Positions 1-9,689 of a stretch of DNA of 64,000 nt are shown piece after piece. The position numbers were made by a program, and so were the translations under genes. Under the pieces are notes generated by a model that was not told where the DNA came from, ran no database searches, and saw only the letters and a program-made list of their open reading frames with translations. The DNA lies in assembly GCA_021292165.1 (NCBI GenBank), contig JAHFWL010001001.1:124001-188000 (forward strand). Direction: 5' to 3'. How positions within the stretch are numbered: the first letter of the stretch is position 1; each line of letters begins with the position of its first letter. The stretch is from Shinisaurus crocodilurus. Lineage: Eukaryota > Chordata > Lepidosauria > Squamata > Shinisauridae.

Positions 1-213
1 ATGATCTTAAGCATGCTTAGATCCTTAGAGGCCCAATGAGTCCTCAGGATGAGTACAAATTAAATATTAAAAAGAGAACACAGAGCAAATTCACAGTGCC
101 GTGACTCCCCTTTTTAATATGTGTGGTTGTCTGTGACATCAGGTCAAAGGCTTTGAGCTGGTTAAAACGGCAGCTGTCGTAACGGTCCATTGTTTTTGCT
201 CCCTTGTTCAAAG

Positions 214-404
214 GTTCTGGACATCTTGCAGCACATTCAGGCACTGGATCCCTCCCAGCATGGCGCAGTGGGCTATTTAGTCCAGCATACGCTAGAACAC
301 ATTGAGCGTCGGAAAGAGGAAGCGGGCCCTGACGTGAAGCTCCACTCTGAGGAGAAACACAGAGATGTCTGCTATTCCGTCGGCCTGATTATGGAACACA
401 AGAG
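214..404 (+). CDS. FBXO21: FBXO21 antepenultimate coding exon
   Basis: Internal exon of F-box only protein 21, the substrate-recognition subunit of an SCF-type ubiquitin ligase. The acceptor is the pyrimidine-rich stretch ending in AG at 212-213, and the reading frame opens on GTT (VLDILQHIQALD). The exon runs through the helical segment GYLVQHTLEHIERR and into YSVGLIMEHKR, which begins the C-terminal YccV-like (HspQ/hemimethylated-DNA-binding-like) beta domain. It ends after AG of an Arg codon at 404, with donor GTGAAT at 405. The phase joins exactly to the exon at 4564. The match to vertebrate FBXO21 is from memory of the family. Earlier exons (F-box, transglutaminase-like region) lie upstream of the window. 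Confidence 0.93.
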
Positions 405-519
405 GTGAATTGTCCCATCTTTTCCTACTCCACCTCCAGGTTTTCTCTATGGCTCAGGTGTGCTTCAGCACTAGGTGACTGCAACATAAGGTGGTTCCTT
501 GAATGTCTAGATGAGGTGC

Positions 520-882
520 AGAAGCTCAGGCCCCAGGGGTCAAATTCAGCCTTGCTGGGGTCACAGTCCAGCCCTACAGGTTTGCCCAGATGGCTGTGCC
601 CCTTCCCCTGACCTCACCCCCTTTCTCCCAAACACCGATCATTTGGTGGTTTCCCAGATTTTCTGTCGTTTTCCCCCTCCCATTCTAAAAGGTTGAGATG
701 CCTCTCCTGCGGCTTAGTTGGTGGCAGCAAGAGCCTTGCGCTAAAATATGCTAGTGTTTTTGGTTTTTTGACCCCCCACACCTTTTGCCTTCATCCACGT
801 CCATCTCTGAAATATGGCCCCCAAGAGCTGCTCCAAAATGAAATCCAGCCCTCGGGTTGGAAGAGGTTCCACATCCCTGGCC
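520..882 (+). mobile_element. hAT-like non-autonomous element, family C (copy C1)
   Basis: One of at least eight copies in the window of a roughly 360-bp element. It is recognised by its internal words: CCCCTTCC-rich left part, ATTCTAAAAGGTTGA, GCTAAAATATGCT, and a right end reading CCACATCCCTG. Coding capacity is absent. Family membership to hAT is inferred from copies C3 and C4, which carry 8-bp target duplications. The left end of this copy is degraded. Confidence 0.6.
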
Positions 883-921
883 GAAATGGACTCCCACAGA
901 TCCAAACACCACAGATACAGC

Positions 922-1093
922 TTTCATACAGGAGGTGGTGGGCTCTCCCACTCTGGAGGCATTCAAGGTGCAGCTGGACGGCCATCTGTCGGGGATGCTT
1001 TGACCTGGATTCCTGCATTGAGCAGGGGGTTGGACTCGATGGCCTTGTAGGCCCCTTCCAACTCTACGTCTTCTATGATTCTATGATTCATCT
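922..1093 (+). mobile_element. CR1 LINE 3' end (K1)
   Basis: 5'-truncated CR1. It starts in the last codons of ORF2 (GAGGTGGTGGGCTCTCCCAC, giving REVVGSPTLEAF-like sense), passes the typical GAGCAGGGGGTTGGACTCGA 3' UTR, and ends in the diagnostic TCTATGATTCTATGATT tail. Copies of the same subfamily are at 31.3, 35.0, 40.1 and 59.5-60.5 kb. Confidence 0.85.
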
Positions 1094-1584
1094 CCCCTGA
1101 TGTCAGCTCAAAACAGTGATTTCATGCAGGGTCAGTTTGCACATTCAGCTACAATCCAGTGTGAAGTAGGTAACAGGGCAACTCAAAAGACTTCTCCTAT
1201 CCAACTCTTCTGTAAGATTCAAGCCCAGCTTCGGGTACTGGGGACTATGGACAAGCTGCCCTTGGTGGAGCGCACACATGCGTGCACATGCACGCATGCA
1301 CACACACCACATGCCCCTCCCTGCCACTGATTAGCTGGTGGCCAGCCTGCTGGCCTGCCCATGACATCCTCGTTAACTAGAATTCTGGGCCAGCATGGCA
1401 CACCTGTACTCACCTGGTGCCACCATCTCAATTACTCATAGCTCATATCTCAGGCTTGGGGTGCTGGCCGTGTTTCCCCAGAGCTCCCCTCAGCATCACC
1501 GCCCAGCCATTACTCCCGTCCCTGCTGCTTGCACAGCTGAGCCAGGCCAGTCGCCGTGCTCTTAGTGGCAGAGGCAGCGGCACT

Positions 1585-1890
1585 GGCAAGAGCCCCCGGG
1601 GTTTGCGGCCGCTGTGCACCCTTGCAACCTGCCTGTTTTCCTGCCCCTTGCTCTGGCCCAGGCAACGGTAGTGGTGGCGAGAAGGAGGAGCAGGAGATGC
1701 CGCGGCCTGCTTGCTCACGGGCTCTCTGCCTGTCCAGCAAGCAAGCGGTAGCGACGATGAGGAAGAGGAGGAGGAGCAAGAGCCGCTGGTGACAATGATG
1801 GTAAGAAGGTGGACTCACTGAGGGAGGGGGGCCCATTCATGGTGTCTTGCCCAAGGGCCCTCCAAAACCTGGAGCCACGTGCAAGGGAGT
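1585..1890 (+). repeat. Interspersed repeat Q, copy 1
   Basis: GC-rich segment beginning GGCAAGAGCCCCC and containing CTGGCCCAGGCAACGG, GGAGGAGCAGGAGATGCC and CACTGAGGGAGGGG. An inverted, diverged copy is at 56,771-57,075, with the same words in the same order. The open frames through it are therefore repeat sequence, not an exon. The outer edge with AACCTGGAGCCA suggests a DNA transposon end, but class is unresolved. Confidence 0.6.
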
Positions 1891-2419
1891 TCCAGTGAGT
1901 CCCCCCACCAAAAAAAGAAAAAAGAAAGGAAAGGCTGCTTTGCTCTCAAATGTCCTCCTCCCCCAAAATCCCGGCCAAATGTTTTTTGTTGTTTTTTTTT
2001 TTTAAAGTCTGATGCGGATGAAGCAAGCATAACTAATCCCCAAATGGATGAGCATCCTTCATTGCGAAGGAAATATTATACAAGTAGCTAACGGGGGAGT
2101 CTTTTATCCACCGCTTTTATCCATCTGTTCACCATAAGGACAGGGGTTAAAATTAGCTCTCTCAGAACACCATTGCATCTTTGTCTTGACAAGATTATTC
2201 TTAGCTGGTTTGGGCACGACACAAAGCTACACAGTCTGTGGCATGGTCAACCCACGCAGAAGGATGAGGTGATGGTGTGGTGCAGCCCACATTGGACTGT
2301 TGGTGCTTGGGGATTAAAGAAAGGAAATCTCCCTGTGAGTTAAAAAAGCAACAACAAACACACTGGTGTAGTGCTAGATTTTGAAGTGCAGGCCACACCC
2401 CCAATGAGAGTCCAAAAAT

Positions 2420-2625
2420 TCAGGACAGCTGTGTTGATCCAGATCAACAAACCAGTTCTAGCAGTTTTCATCACCACCAGGAGCAGGTCTTTTGTGAAGC
2501 GAAGTCTTCATTGCCCATTCAAGGCCAAACCATATTGGGCGGTATAAAAATGTAATAAATAAATAAAATACTTTGCATTACAACAGGGAACAGTATATTG
2601 TTGCTGGGGAACTTGATCCCCCCCC
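2420..2625 (-). repeat. Interspersed repeat G, copy 1, with a LINE-tail insert
   Basis: Inverse copy of a roughly 190-bp repeat also found at 45,705 and 51,247. Shared words are ACCAGGAGCAGGTCTTTTG, CATTGCCCATTCAAG and ACTTTGCATTACAACAGGGA. About 35 bp of the centre is replaced by GGGCGGTATAAAAATGTAAT plus an ATAA run (2538-2572), which is the extreme 3' tail of the M-type LINE family. That looks like a heavily 5'-truncated insertion. Confidence 0.6.
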
Positions 2626-2928
2626 CCAGCTGCTGTGAGGATTGCTGCTGAACTCGGAGAGAGCAGAGAAGTCTGAAGCGGGGTGGCACATTGATATCAG
2701 CATCCCTGCTAATAAAAAAGTATTGGTGCTGCATCCTTGCGAGCCCCGGCTCCACTGCACCACTGTACTTTGTACTTCCTGCGAAACTTCCTGCAAATAG
2801 AAGAGTTATTCCCCCCCTGCAAGAATATGACCTGGGAAAGAAACTCCTTACTGTGCTAGTCTTTTTAGTTTTCACACACAGGGAGGGTTGTTTTTGTTTT
2901 TATCAGGGGGGGGGGAGATCCTCTCCTG

Positions 2929-2929
<1 letters not shown>

Positions 2930-2963
<34 letters not shown>
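2930..2963. repeat. (CA)n microsatellite
   Basis: Uninterrupted run of about 16 CA units, directly visible, inside an FBXO21 intron. Confidence 0.97.
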
Positions 2964-2964
<1 letters not shown>

Positions 2965-3844
2965 CAGTCTGATGTGGACTGTATGACACTACCACGTAAT
3001 CCTGCGGCATATGGAGACCAGGCTTGAGCTGGGCTCCTGCCCCTGCAAAGGAAAGGGCTGCTTCCTCCATTGTCATCTAGCAGCAGCTGTTCCATCAGCC
3101 TGCAGAGCGGGGTGGGGAGATGGGGGACCACAGGCCACATTCCGTCAGGATGTGGGTGTAGTCAGTGCCTTCTCTTCCTGCCCGGGGAAACACTCTGAGC
3201 CATGAACTTGTAAGTGCAGCATGTGTGAAGATGTAGCTGGAGAAGCAGTTCTGAACTTTTCCCAAGTTCAGAACACATCAGCTACCAGATGATTCCTGCA
3301 CAACTGTAAATACTTAAGCCTGCCTGTATCCAATCTGCAAGATCTGAGTGAGTAAACTCTGTTTTTTAACCTCCAAAAGACTGTTTGTCTTATTGGTAGT
3401 ATAAAGGAGAAAACCAGGTAAAGATCCAGTCAGCCCAGAAGGGCAGCCTGTAATTGCCAAATGCTATTGCTGCTTTAACCAGCAGCTCCACACGCTCATG
3501 TTTTTTCCGCTGTAGTTGGGGTAAGCTCTGCTGTACTTGCTAACGCGAGAGGGGAGAGATAAAAACTTTTAATATCCTCTCCCAGCTATTTTAGCGATCC
3601 CCAACAGAAGGGTTCCGGGCCCAGTGAGTCCAGCTCTGTCAGGCTCGTCCCTCCCTCCACTGCTACCTAGCAGCAGCTGATCCCTCTGGCCGCAGCAGAG
3701 GGAGGGATTGGACCGCAGGAGCCATGAGAGACCAGCTCCATTTGGCTCCTTCCCTTTCTCTCTCTCTCTCTCTCTGAACTGTTTCCATTGGTCCTAATAG
3801 GAACTTTGTGAAAGCCTCTCTCAGAGTGCCCAGCCGCAGTTTTC

Positions 3845-4128
3845 CCCAGTTGGCCACACCCACTTTACACAGCCCCAACCAGCCATCATTTGGTGGTTTC
3901 CCGGCTTCTGTACAGGTTTTTCCCCCCGTTTGAAAAGGTTGAAATGCCTCTCCGGAGGCTTCACTTACTGCCAGTAAGAGCTTTAAGCTAAAATATGCTG
4001 GTATTTTCAGTATTTTGGCCTCACCCCTAGCTTGCCTTCGGCCCCGCCTCTTACTGGAATGTAGTCCCTCCCCCGAGAGCTTCGTCAAAATGGAATGTGG
4101 CCCTCAGGCCGCAAAAGGTTCAACACCC
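3845..4128 (+). mobile_element. hAT-like family C (copy C2, 5' truncated)
   Basis: Right-hand part of the C element: TTGAAAAGGTTGAAATGCC, TAAGCTAAAATATGCTGG, then GTGGCCCTCAGGCCG and terminal CAACACCCCTG. It abuts a (CT)n tract and a GCAGCAGCTG-rich segment of unknown origin at 3600-3780. Confidence 0.55.
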
Positions 4129-4563
4129 CTGCTTCAAGAGCTGATGCCTTAGTCTACTTGTTTTCCTCTTCCCTCCTCATCCCTTTTTTCTTCCGCATCA
4201 ATCTTTTCGATTGTAAGCCGGCAGGGAGGGGCTGAGTTGTGTTTGCTGGTGCTATGGATGTTGTTCTTGGGAGCCTCTTTGGCTGAAGATCACGTTTTTA
4301 AAATGCTTTAAATAAGTGCTCAATGCATTTGGCGGCTTCCCCATCTTTCCCTGTCGTGCCCTGACTTGCAATGCATGTATCGAGCTTCATTGCCTTCACG
4401 CAGTCTCAACTTGCACTTGGTATCCTGCCAATTCCATTCGTTTTGGCCGTCGGTGTTCTTCCAGCAGAACCTCTCCGTCCCCCCCAGAGTGTGTACCTGC
4501 CAGATAGCCTCCGATTCAACCATCGATTGAGCTTTGTGCCCCCTTCCTCTCTTTTTCATTTAG

Positions 4564-4721
4564 ATACGGCTATAACTGTGTGATCTACGGCTGGGACCCG
4601 GCATGCATGATGGGGCACGAGTGGATCCGCAACATGAACGTCCATAGCCTGCCACATGGTCCCCACCAGCCCTTCTACAACGTACTGGTGGAGGACGGGT
4701 CGTGCCGCTATGCTGCCCAAG
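4564..4721 (+). CDS. FBXO21: FBXO21 penultimate coding exon (YccV-like domain core)
   Basis: Acceptor TAG at 4561-4563, preceded by a pyrimidine run. The first base completes the split Arg codon, then YGYNCVIYGWDP, MMGHEWIRNMNVHSLPHG and FYNVLVEDGSCRYAAQ follow. This is the conserved beta-barrel core of the YccV-like domain of FBXO21 and the most conserved stretch in the window. The exon ends one base into a Glu codon at 4721 with donor GTAGGC. The 158-bp length and phase agree with the flanking exons. In the family this protein acts in the cytoplasm and nucleus with SKP1 and CUL1; EID1 and ASK1 are reported substrates. Confidence 0.96.
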
Positions 4722-4956
4722 GTAGGCAGGCAGCGCGTTGGAGCTGCTCATTCATGGAAGTGTGTTCAGCCCCTTTATCCCTGTATGGGAAGGGAACCCG
4801 GATTTTGCAACGCACGCTGGTCGCCCTCGGCTAACCTATTGTCGTGAGCAGCAGAGGCCAGAACTAGGGCCTTTGGCCCTGTGGGCAGCTGCCTCGTGTG
4901 GTGAGCCATGGAACTGCGGGTTGCAGCACCTGCCTGGGCAAGAAAATATTTATGAA

Positions 4957-5065
4957 CCTATTTGGGGGGATAGAGTTCAGCACCATGGATAACTCCTTTA
5001 AAGTTCAGATTAAAACCCAGAGTGGATATACCGACCCACTGACATTGGTTGGAGCCACCAGCCTC
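4957..5065 (+). mobile_element. Foldback element E (right half, E1)
   Basis: Right arm only of the roughly 195-bp foldback family E: CACCATGGATAACTCC, then a rising match to GAGCC-type sequence, and terminal AGCCACCAGCCTC. Full two-arm copies are at 27.3, 34.5 and 58.2 kb. Confidence 0.6.
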
Positions 5066-5157
5066 TACTGGAAAAAGTTTATAAGAGACTCCCTGCAGGG
5101 GCTGGGATCACACCTGAGCTGTAACATCTTCCTGGCTCTGATGTGCTTCTGTGTGCA

Positions 5158-5880
5158 TGTTCCGACTCCAGTTCTGACTCCAGTTCGTTGCTCAGCTCCA
5201 ACCTCTGGCTTGCTTCTTGGCTCTGGCTCCGGCTTTGTTCCACCGCACTGGCTCACCCTTAATAGCAGGGATGCACAACCTTTCGGCCCCAGAGGCCGCA
5301 CTGGGTGTCTGCTGGGGTGGCGGGGGCCGTACGTACGTGCGTGCGCACACACGTTGGCACACTGCCCGTACACACCCCGGCAGCCACAGATCTTGGTCTT
5401 GCAGGAACAGCATCTCTTCCATGTCGCAGCATCAGGGTGTTGAAGCCCCCTCCCTTTTCCAGCCACCCCAACCTGATTGCTAAAAAAGAGGGGAGAGAAA
5501 GCACTCTAGGAATCAGCAGGAACCACAAAAAACCTGTTCCTATAGTGTTTCTCCCCCCCCCCCTCGCTTTTTTTCTTTTTTTGGCAGCAGCAGAAGCTGG
5601 GAGCTGCCAGACAGCTCGAGGGATACATGCCTTGCACCCCTACTCAAGAGTAAAAAGAGGTTTGTCCACCTATTAAGTTCAAACCATTTAATAGCTGTCA
5701 AGCCCCAGCTGTAGGCAGCTGTCTGCCATAAGCCAGGACTCCAGAACCAGAAGCCGGACAATTAGAACTGAGGAACAAGCCAGGGAGTCAGAGCAGCGGA
5801 ACAAAGCAGGAGTCAGAACCAAGAAGCAAGCCAGAAGTAGGAGCCAAAGAATAAACCGGAGTCAGAACTAAAGGAACATG
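5158..5880. repeat. Inverted pair of repeat R
   Basis: The segment 5158-5255 (CTCCAGTTCTGACTCCAG, TGGCTTGCTTCTTGGCTC) reads as the diverged reverse complement of 5785-5876 (CAAAGCAGGAGTCAGAACC, AAGAAGCAAGCCAGAAG). About 530 bp separate the arms. It may be two opposite copies of one interspersed repeat rather than one element. Confidence 0.5.
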
Positions 5881-6334
5881 CATTCTGTGTGGAAGGTCAG
5901 AAAAGCTGCAGAATATGGTACTGCATGCCAAAGTCAGCATTCATTTTGAGAAGGATCTGGTCCTCGGCACTTCTGATTGCCAAGATAGATTTGAGAAGGT
6001 GTGGTCTGCACTTGCTGAAATAATTAAGGACCTACATGGCTGGGCAAGGGATTGCCCACTATTTCAGAGGAGCGGAAAACCGTGAGAGAGGGAGGCAATA
6101 AGAAGGGTTTTGAGAATCGGTCTCTCAGATTCATTGTCGGGCAGGCCCTAGAAGGTGATTTCAGCACCTTTTCCTAGATGAGCTCCAGCCAAAGTATCTC
6201 TGGGCAGTGAGATGGCTGGTACACCAACAGAATCTCTAGCCTATGGCTTCCTTCCAACACCAGGAACATGTATCCCACCCACATTAGAAAAGTGAGGCAC
6301 AGGATTCTCTCCGGAGACCAAGCTGTCTTAACAC

Positions 6335-6462
6335 CAGCCTTCCCCAACCTGGTGTTCTCCAGATGTCCTGGACTTCAGTTCCCTACCCAACATGGCCAGT
6401 GGTCAGTAATGCTGGGAAATTTCATCCAAAACATCTGGAGGGGACCAGGTTGAGAAAGGTTG
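6335..6462. mobile_element. hAT-like foldback X1
   Basis: Diverged hairpin beginning CAGCCTTCCCCAACCTGG and ending CCAGGTTGAGAAAGGTTG. The inner arms read CCAGATGTCCTGGACTTCAG and ATCCAAAACATCTGGAG. Flanks CTTAACAC and CTTTACTT agree at 5 of 8 bases. It is related to family A but older. Confidence 0.6.
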
Positions 6463-6473
6463 CTTTACTTGGA

Positions 6474-6755
6474 CAGGGGGGCTCTCCAACCTTGAGTCCC
6501 CAGATGTTGCTGGACTACAGCTCCCAGAATCCCTTGCCATTAGCCATGCTGGCTGCTGGGAGCTGTGTGGCTTATGCTGGCTCAGCTTGTCTGAGCGTGG
6601 AAAGCTAAGCAGGGTCAAGCCTGGTTATTACTTGGATGGGAGACCCCTCCTCTGGTTTCCTGCATTGAGCAGGGGGTTGGACTCGATAGCCTTGTAGGCT
6701 CCCTCCAACTCTATGAACTATGAAACATCTGGGGACCCAAGGTTGGAGAGCCCTG
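6474..6755. mobile_element. Old family-A hAT foldback split by a 5S-derived SINE
   Basis: The left arm starts CAGGGGGGCTCTCCAACC and the right arm ends AAGGTTGGAGAGCCCTG, but the centre has been invaded by the V-type SINE at 6562-6724, which replaced a few bases of the inner arm. The element is clearly older than the hairpins at 7116 and 8701. Confidence 0.65.
6562..6724 (+). mobile_element. 5S rRNA-derived SINE with CR1 tail (V1)
   Basis: The head matches the 3' half of vertebrate 5S rRNA, including the internal promoter region: AAGCTAAGCAGGGTCAAGCC and TTACTTGGATGGGAGACC. The body then switches to GAGCAGGGGGTTGGACTCGA and CCAACTCTATGAACTATGAA, the same 3' end as the CR1 copies here. This is a SINE3-like design: 5S promoter plus a LINE recognition tail. 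It is not a functional 5S gene. Confidence 0.85.
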
Positions 6756-7115
6756 CCTTAGGAACTTGGAAGAAATAATACTGGGTTCTTGCACTAGAGG
6801 GCACTCTGTACCACAACACAAATCATGACTGGAAGTGTTTTTCTCCAATCTGCCTGCCCCCTCCCCTTCTTGTTCTGACTCACATAGTCTAAAACCTTGC
6901 CCTCAGAGGCACACAATACAGTGCATATTGCAGAATGCCCTCCTTAGCTGAGGAAGCAGGATGAGCTCCGGAAAGAGGAATCTTGCAAGGGGGGAGCTGG
7001 TGATGAGGGAGGAAGACCTAGATCATGATGCAATTTGAAGCTGGCAATTGCTTGCTGGTAGAGGTCCTTGAGAATGAGTCTGCTCGGTGGAACTGCGGCA
7101 TCAAATATGATAGGG

Positions 7116-7245
7116 CAGTGTTCTCCAACCTTGGGTCCCCAGATGTTTTTGGCCTACAACTCCCAGCATGCCCCAGCCTGCTGGCTGGGGCATGCTGGGA
7201 GTTGTAGGCCAAAAACATCTGGGGACCCAAGGTTGGAGAACACTG
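7116..7245. mobile_element. hAT foldback family A (A1), perfect hairpin
   Basis: 130-bp element, CAGTGTTCTCCAACCTTGG at one end and the exact reverse complement at the other. The two 63-base arms appear identical, with only a few bases of loop. It is flanked by a perfect 8-bp duplication TGATAGGG (7108-7115 and 7246-7253), the hAT signature. Non-coding; it must have been mobilised in trans. Confidence 0.95.
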
Positions 7246-7309
7246 TGATAGGGTGAAGGGCCCTGGTAGTTATTTGGAGGGCGCAGCACTTGGGCATTTA
7301 CCTATTGAT

Positions 7310-7830
7310 TCAGCAACCTTTATTTACCATATGTTTGCACCACCCATCACCAGCGCCCTCTGGGCAGTTTACAAATGTTGCGAAAACAGTAAAATACAGC
7401 ACATATAATCAAAATAAAATGGGAGCATATATTAAAACCTCATCGCTGCAACTACATATAACTATCCAAACCAGCATAAAATCGGTCAAAGCCAGCATGT
7501 CTAAAACCAGTCCGGGGGAGGGGGGGGGATAATTGGTGTCAAAGATGTAAAGAGGTGGTAAAAACATGTAACTAAAAATTCTGGGGAAATGGAAAGGTCT
7601 TCTGGTGCCGAAAAAGGCCACAGCATAGGCACCTAGGCGAGCCTCTCTGGGGGTGGCATTCCACAAACGGGGGTGCCACCACTGAAAAGGCCCTCTCTCT
7701 TGTAGCCACCCGTCTCCCCTCCTTTGGCAGGGGCACCTCGCCAACACAGTATGAATCCAGAACGGAGGGCCTTGTGCAAGGGATCCAGCGATAGAGGCAC
7801 TTGCTGCTTTGCCACTTGAGACTGCATCTT
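7310..7830 (-). mobile_element. L2/Bov-B-like LINE 3' region (M1)
   Basis: Reverse-strand LINE 3' UTR. It begins with the tail complement (TTTATTTACCATAT, GCCCTCTGGGCAGTTTACA) and continues into a segment with GGGTGGCATTCCACAAACG and AAGGCCCTCTCTCTTGTAG, typical of a high-copy squamate LINE 3' region. The clade is uncertain. Confidence 0.5.
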
Positions 7831-8123
7831 TTGCTCAGGCCCAGAGGAGAGCGTCAGGAAGGATCCCCAGCCTTACCAAGCCTATATAGGAGAGGAGACT
7901 CTTCCCTCATGCGGCACTTGCTTTGGATATCCCCCTGCTCTTTGAGGATCTCCAGGCAGCGTCCCCTTGAACTTGTGCAGACACCTGAAATGGTCTCCCA
8001 ATTCCACACTGAGCATTGGAGAGGGACACTTTGGAAGCAGCGAGATTTCTTGCTGCTTTCTCAATATGTTTGAGGTTCAGTGCGACAGGGATCAGCCCAC
8101 ACCCCTCATCACATTGGTTCCAT

Positions 8124-8292
8124 CACATAGGAAGCCGCCTTATACCAAGTCAGACCCTGGGTCCATCTAGCCCAGTATTGTCGACACTGACTGGCAGCAA
8201 CTTTCCAGCCCTACCTGGAGATGCCGAGGATCGAAACTGGTACCTTCTGCATGCAATGCAGGTGCCGTACCACTGAGCGACGGCCCCTTCCC
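8124..8292 (-). mobile_element. tRNA-Ala-like SINE (T1)
   Basis: Read on the minus strand: CGCTCAGTGGTACGGCACC, TGCATTGCATGCAGAAGGT (anticodon-stem region with TGC), a B-box-like segment, a CTGCCAGTCAGTGT body, and a 3' end TAGATGGACCCAGGGTCTGA followed by TATAAGGCGGCTTCC. The tail resembles the 3' end of the K2 CR1 subfamily. Confidence 0.75.
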
Positions 8293-8700
8293 TGAAAACC
8301 CAGCCCTGTCAGGGGCGGGGGACGGTTATGGCGAGGGCAAACTTTGACAGGCTGCCGAGTCTAGCTAAATACGTGAAGCCTTCCTCTCTTGAATGTTGTT
8401 TTCAAGCTGCCCAAACATAACCAGCCGCTGGCGAGGGACACAACTCTGTGTGATACTTTGGATCCTGCTCAGCTAATCATCCTGGATGCAGTAAGAATGT
8501 AAGGGTGCGTGCAGACATGTGATTTTGGCACTGAGCTTACTGTGGAAGTACACCATGTTTGGGGCACCGTGCAACCTTTCACAGATGAAGTTATGTAGTA
8601 TTGTATTCTTCCAATGTACGCGTGCAGGTCAAGCTCGTGCACACAGTTGTTCTCGACTCTGCTGAATACTCTGCTCTCCCGAAGCTGCCTTTCCCTAGAA

Positions 8701-8832
8701 CAGTGTTCTCCAACCTTTGGGTCCCCAGATGTTTTTGGCCTACAACTCCCAGCATGCCCCAGCTACGCTGGCTGGGGCATGCTGGGAGTTGTAGGCCAAA
8801 AACATCTGGGGACCCAAGGTTGGAGAACACTG
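8701..8832. mobile_element. hAT foldback family A (A2), perfect hairpin
   Basis: Same hairpin as A1, in the same intron. It is bounded by a perfect 8-bp duplication CCCTAGAA (8693-8700 and 8833-8840). The arms are essentially identical. Its end is about 210 bp upstream of the terminal FBXO21 acceptor. Confidence 0.95.
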
Positions 8833-9041
8833 CCCTAGAAGAAGAAGCAGTCAGGGTTTTATTACATAGATTTGTGTGTTAGTCATTAGCAAACTCACAG
8901 AGCTAAGTTACAAAGTGGGGCATATTGCTGGAGCTGGCGCCAATTCTAAATGACAGCAAAGTCCCTGAATAGCAGCAGACATGAGCCATTCCTTCCCAGC
9001 ACTTCACAGCTACAGTAGCTTGCTCTTTCTTCCTCTTGCAG

Positions 9042-9217
9042 AGAACCTGGCGCATAACATGGAGCCTCATGAAATCCCTCACCCGGACATTGGCCGCTAC
9101 TTTACCGAGTTTGCCGGCACTCACTACGTAGCAAACGCAGAGTTGGAGATCCGATACCCTGAAGATCTGGAGATGACACGTGCGACTGTCCAAAAGACGT
9201 ACGAGAACAAAGAATGA
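9042..9217 (+). CDS. FBXO21: FBXO21 terminal coding exon
   Basis: Acceptor CTTCCTCTTGCAG ending at 9041; the first two bases complete the split Glu codon. It encodes ENLAHNMEPHEIPHPDIGRY, FAGTHYVANAELEIRYPEDL, then a diverged C-terminus (VQKTYENKE) and TGA at 9215-9217. The three exons add up to 525 bp (174 residues and stop), roughly the last quarter of a protein of about 630 residues. The tail appears a few residues shorter and less conserved than the mammalian protein I recall, which is plausible for an unstructured end. Confidence 0.95.
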
Positions 9218-9689
9218 GCTTTTTTTTATCCCTTTGTGAGGGTAAAAGATGACTTCACACAGCAGCTGTCCGAATTGCATCGTGGGGAAGCCAGTGTTCC
9301 CTGGCCTAACCAGAACCGCATTTTGATAACTATTGGTGAAGTGTTTGTGTTAGGTGACCATCCTGTTACGCTGTGCCGACACTAGTGAAATAATGTGGGG
9401 CACATGAGTTGTTGAGGCAAGACGTTGCTTGTTTGAAATGACCTCATTGTATTAAGTACCTAGTCCCTTTTACCACTGCTGGACTTTAAAAATGGTTGTT
9501 GTTTTTTTACTCCAGGACGTTTTTGATGACCTGGAGGTGGAAAATGTTGACATTTTGTGGATGGGGTTTATCATATTTGCAATATTTTAAAGGTCTGAGT
9601 TTTGTACATAGTAATTTAAGTTCACCCTGGATATAACACAAAATTATATTCTTCTGATCTGATTTCCCCCCCCTCTTCCATGCTCTTAC

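Larger units (their letters stand above)
405..4563 (+). other. FBXO21: FBXO21 intron, repeat-rich
   Basis: Intron of 4159 bp between two phase-matched FBXO21 exons. It holds a C-family hAT copy, a CR1 3' end, repeat Q1, repeat G1, a CA microsatellite and a second C copy, all listed separately. I recognise nothing firm in 1100-1580, 1900-2410, 2630-2920 and 3000-3840. The piece 3230-3420, with a short inverted repeat (GAACTTTTCCCAAGTTC) and a transcript-end-like TATAAAG/TGTTTTTT region, could be an old LTR end, but this is weak. No open frame here looks like a gene. Confidence 0.85.
4722..9041 (+). other. FBXO21: FBXO21 last intron, repeat-rich
   Basis: 4320-bp intron containing E, X, A, V, M and T repeat copies listed separately. 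Two nearly identical 130-bp perfect hairpins (7116 and 8701) lie in it, the second about 210 bp before the terminal acceptor. I see nothing specific in 5260-5690, 5890-6330, 6760-7100 or 8300-8690, apart from low-complexity runs near 5330 (ACGTACGTGCGTGCG) and 5552 (C9). Confidence 0.85.

Noticed and set aside
1417..1836. GC-rich overlapping frames that could be a missed exon
   Set aside because: Most of this segment has an inverted relative at 56.8-57.1 kb, so it is interspersed repeat Q.
3230..3420. An LTR 3' end
   Set aside because: There are only a short inverted repeat and a transcript-end-like region; no second copy or boundary was visible.
4898..5443. 181-codon frame after the penultimate FBXO21 exon
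   Set aside because: It lies in the intron downstream of a good donor, includes part of element E, and shows no domain.
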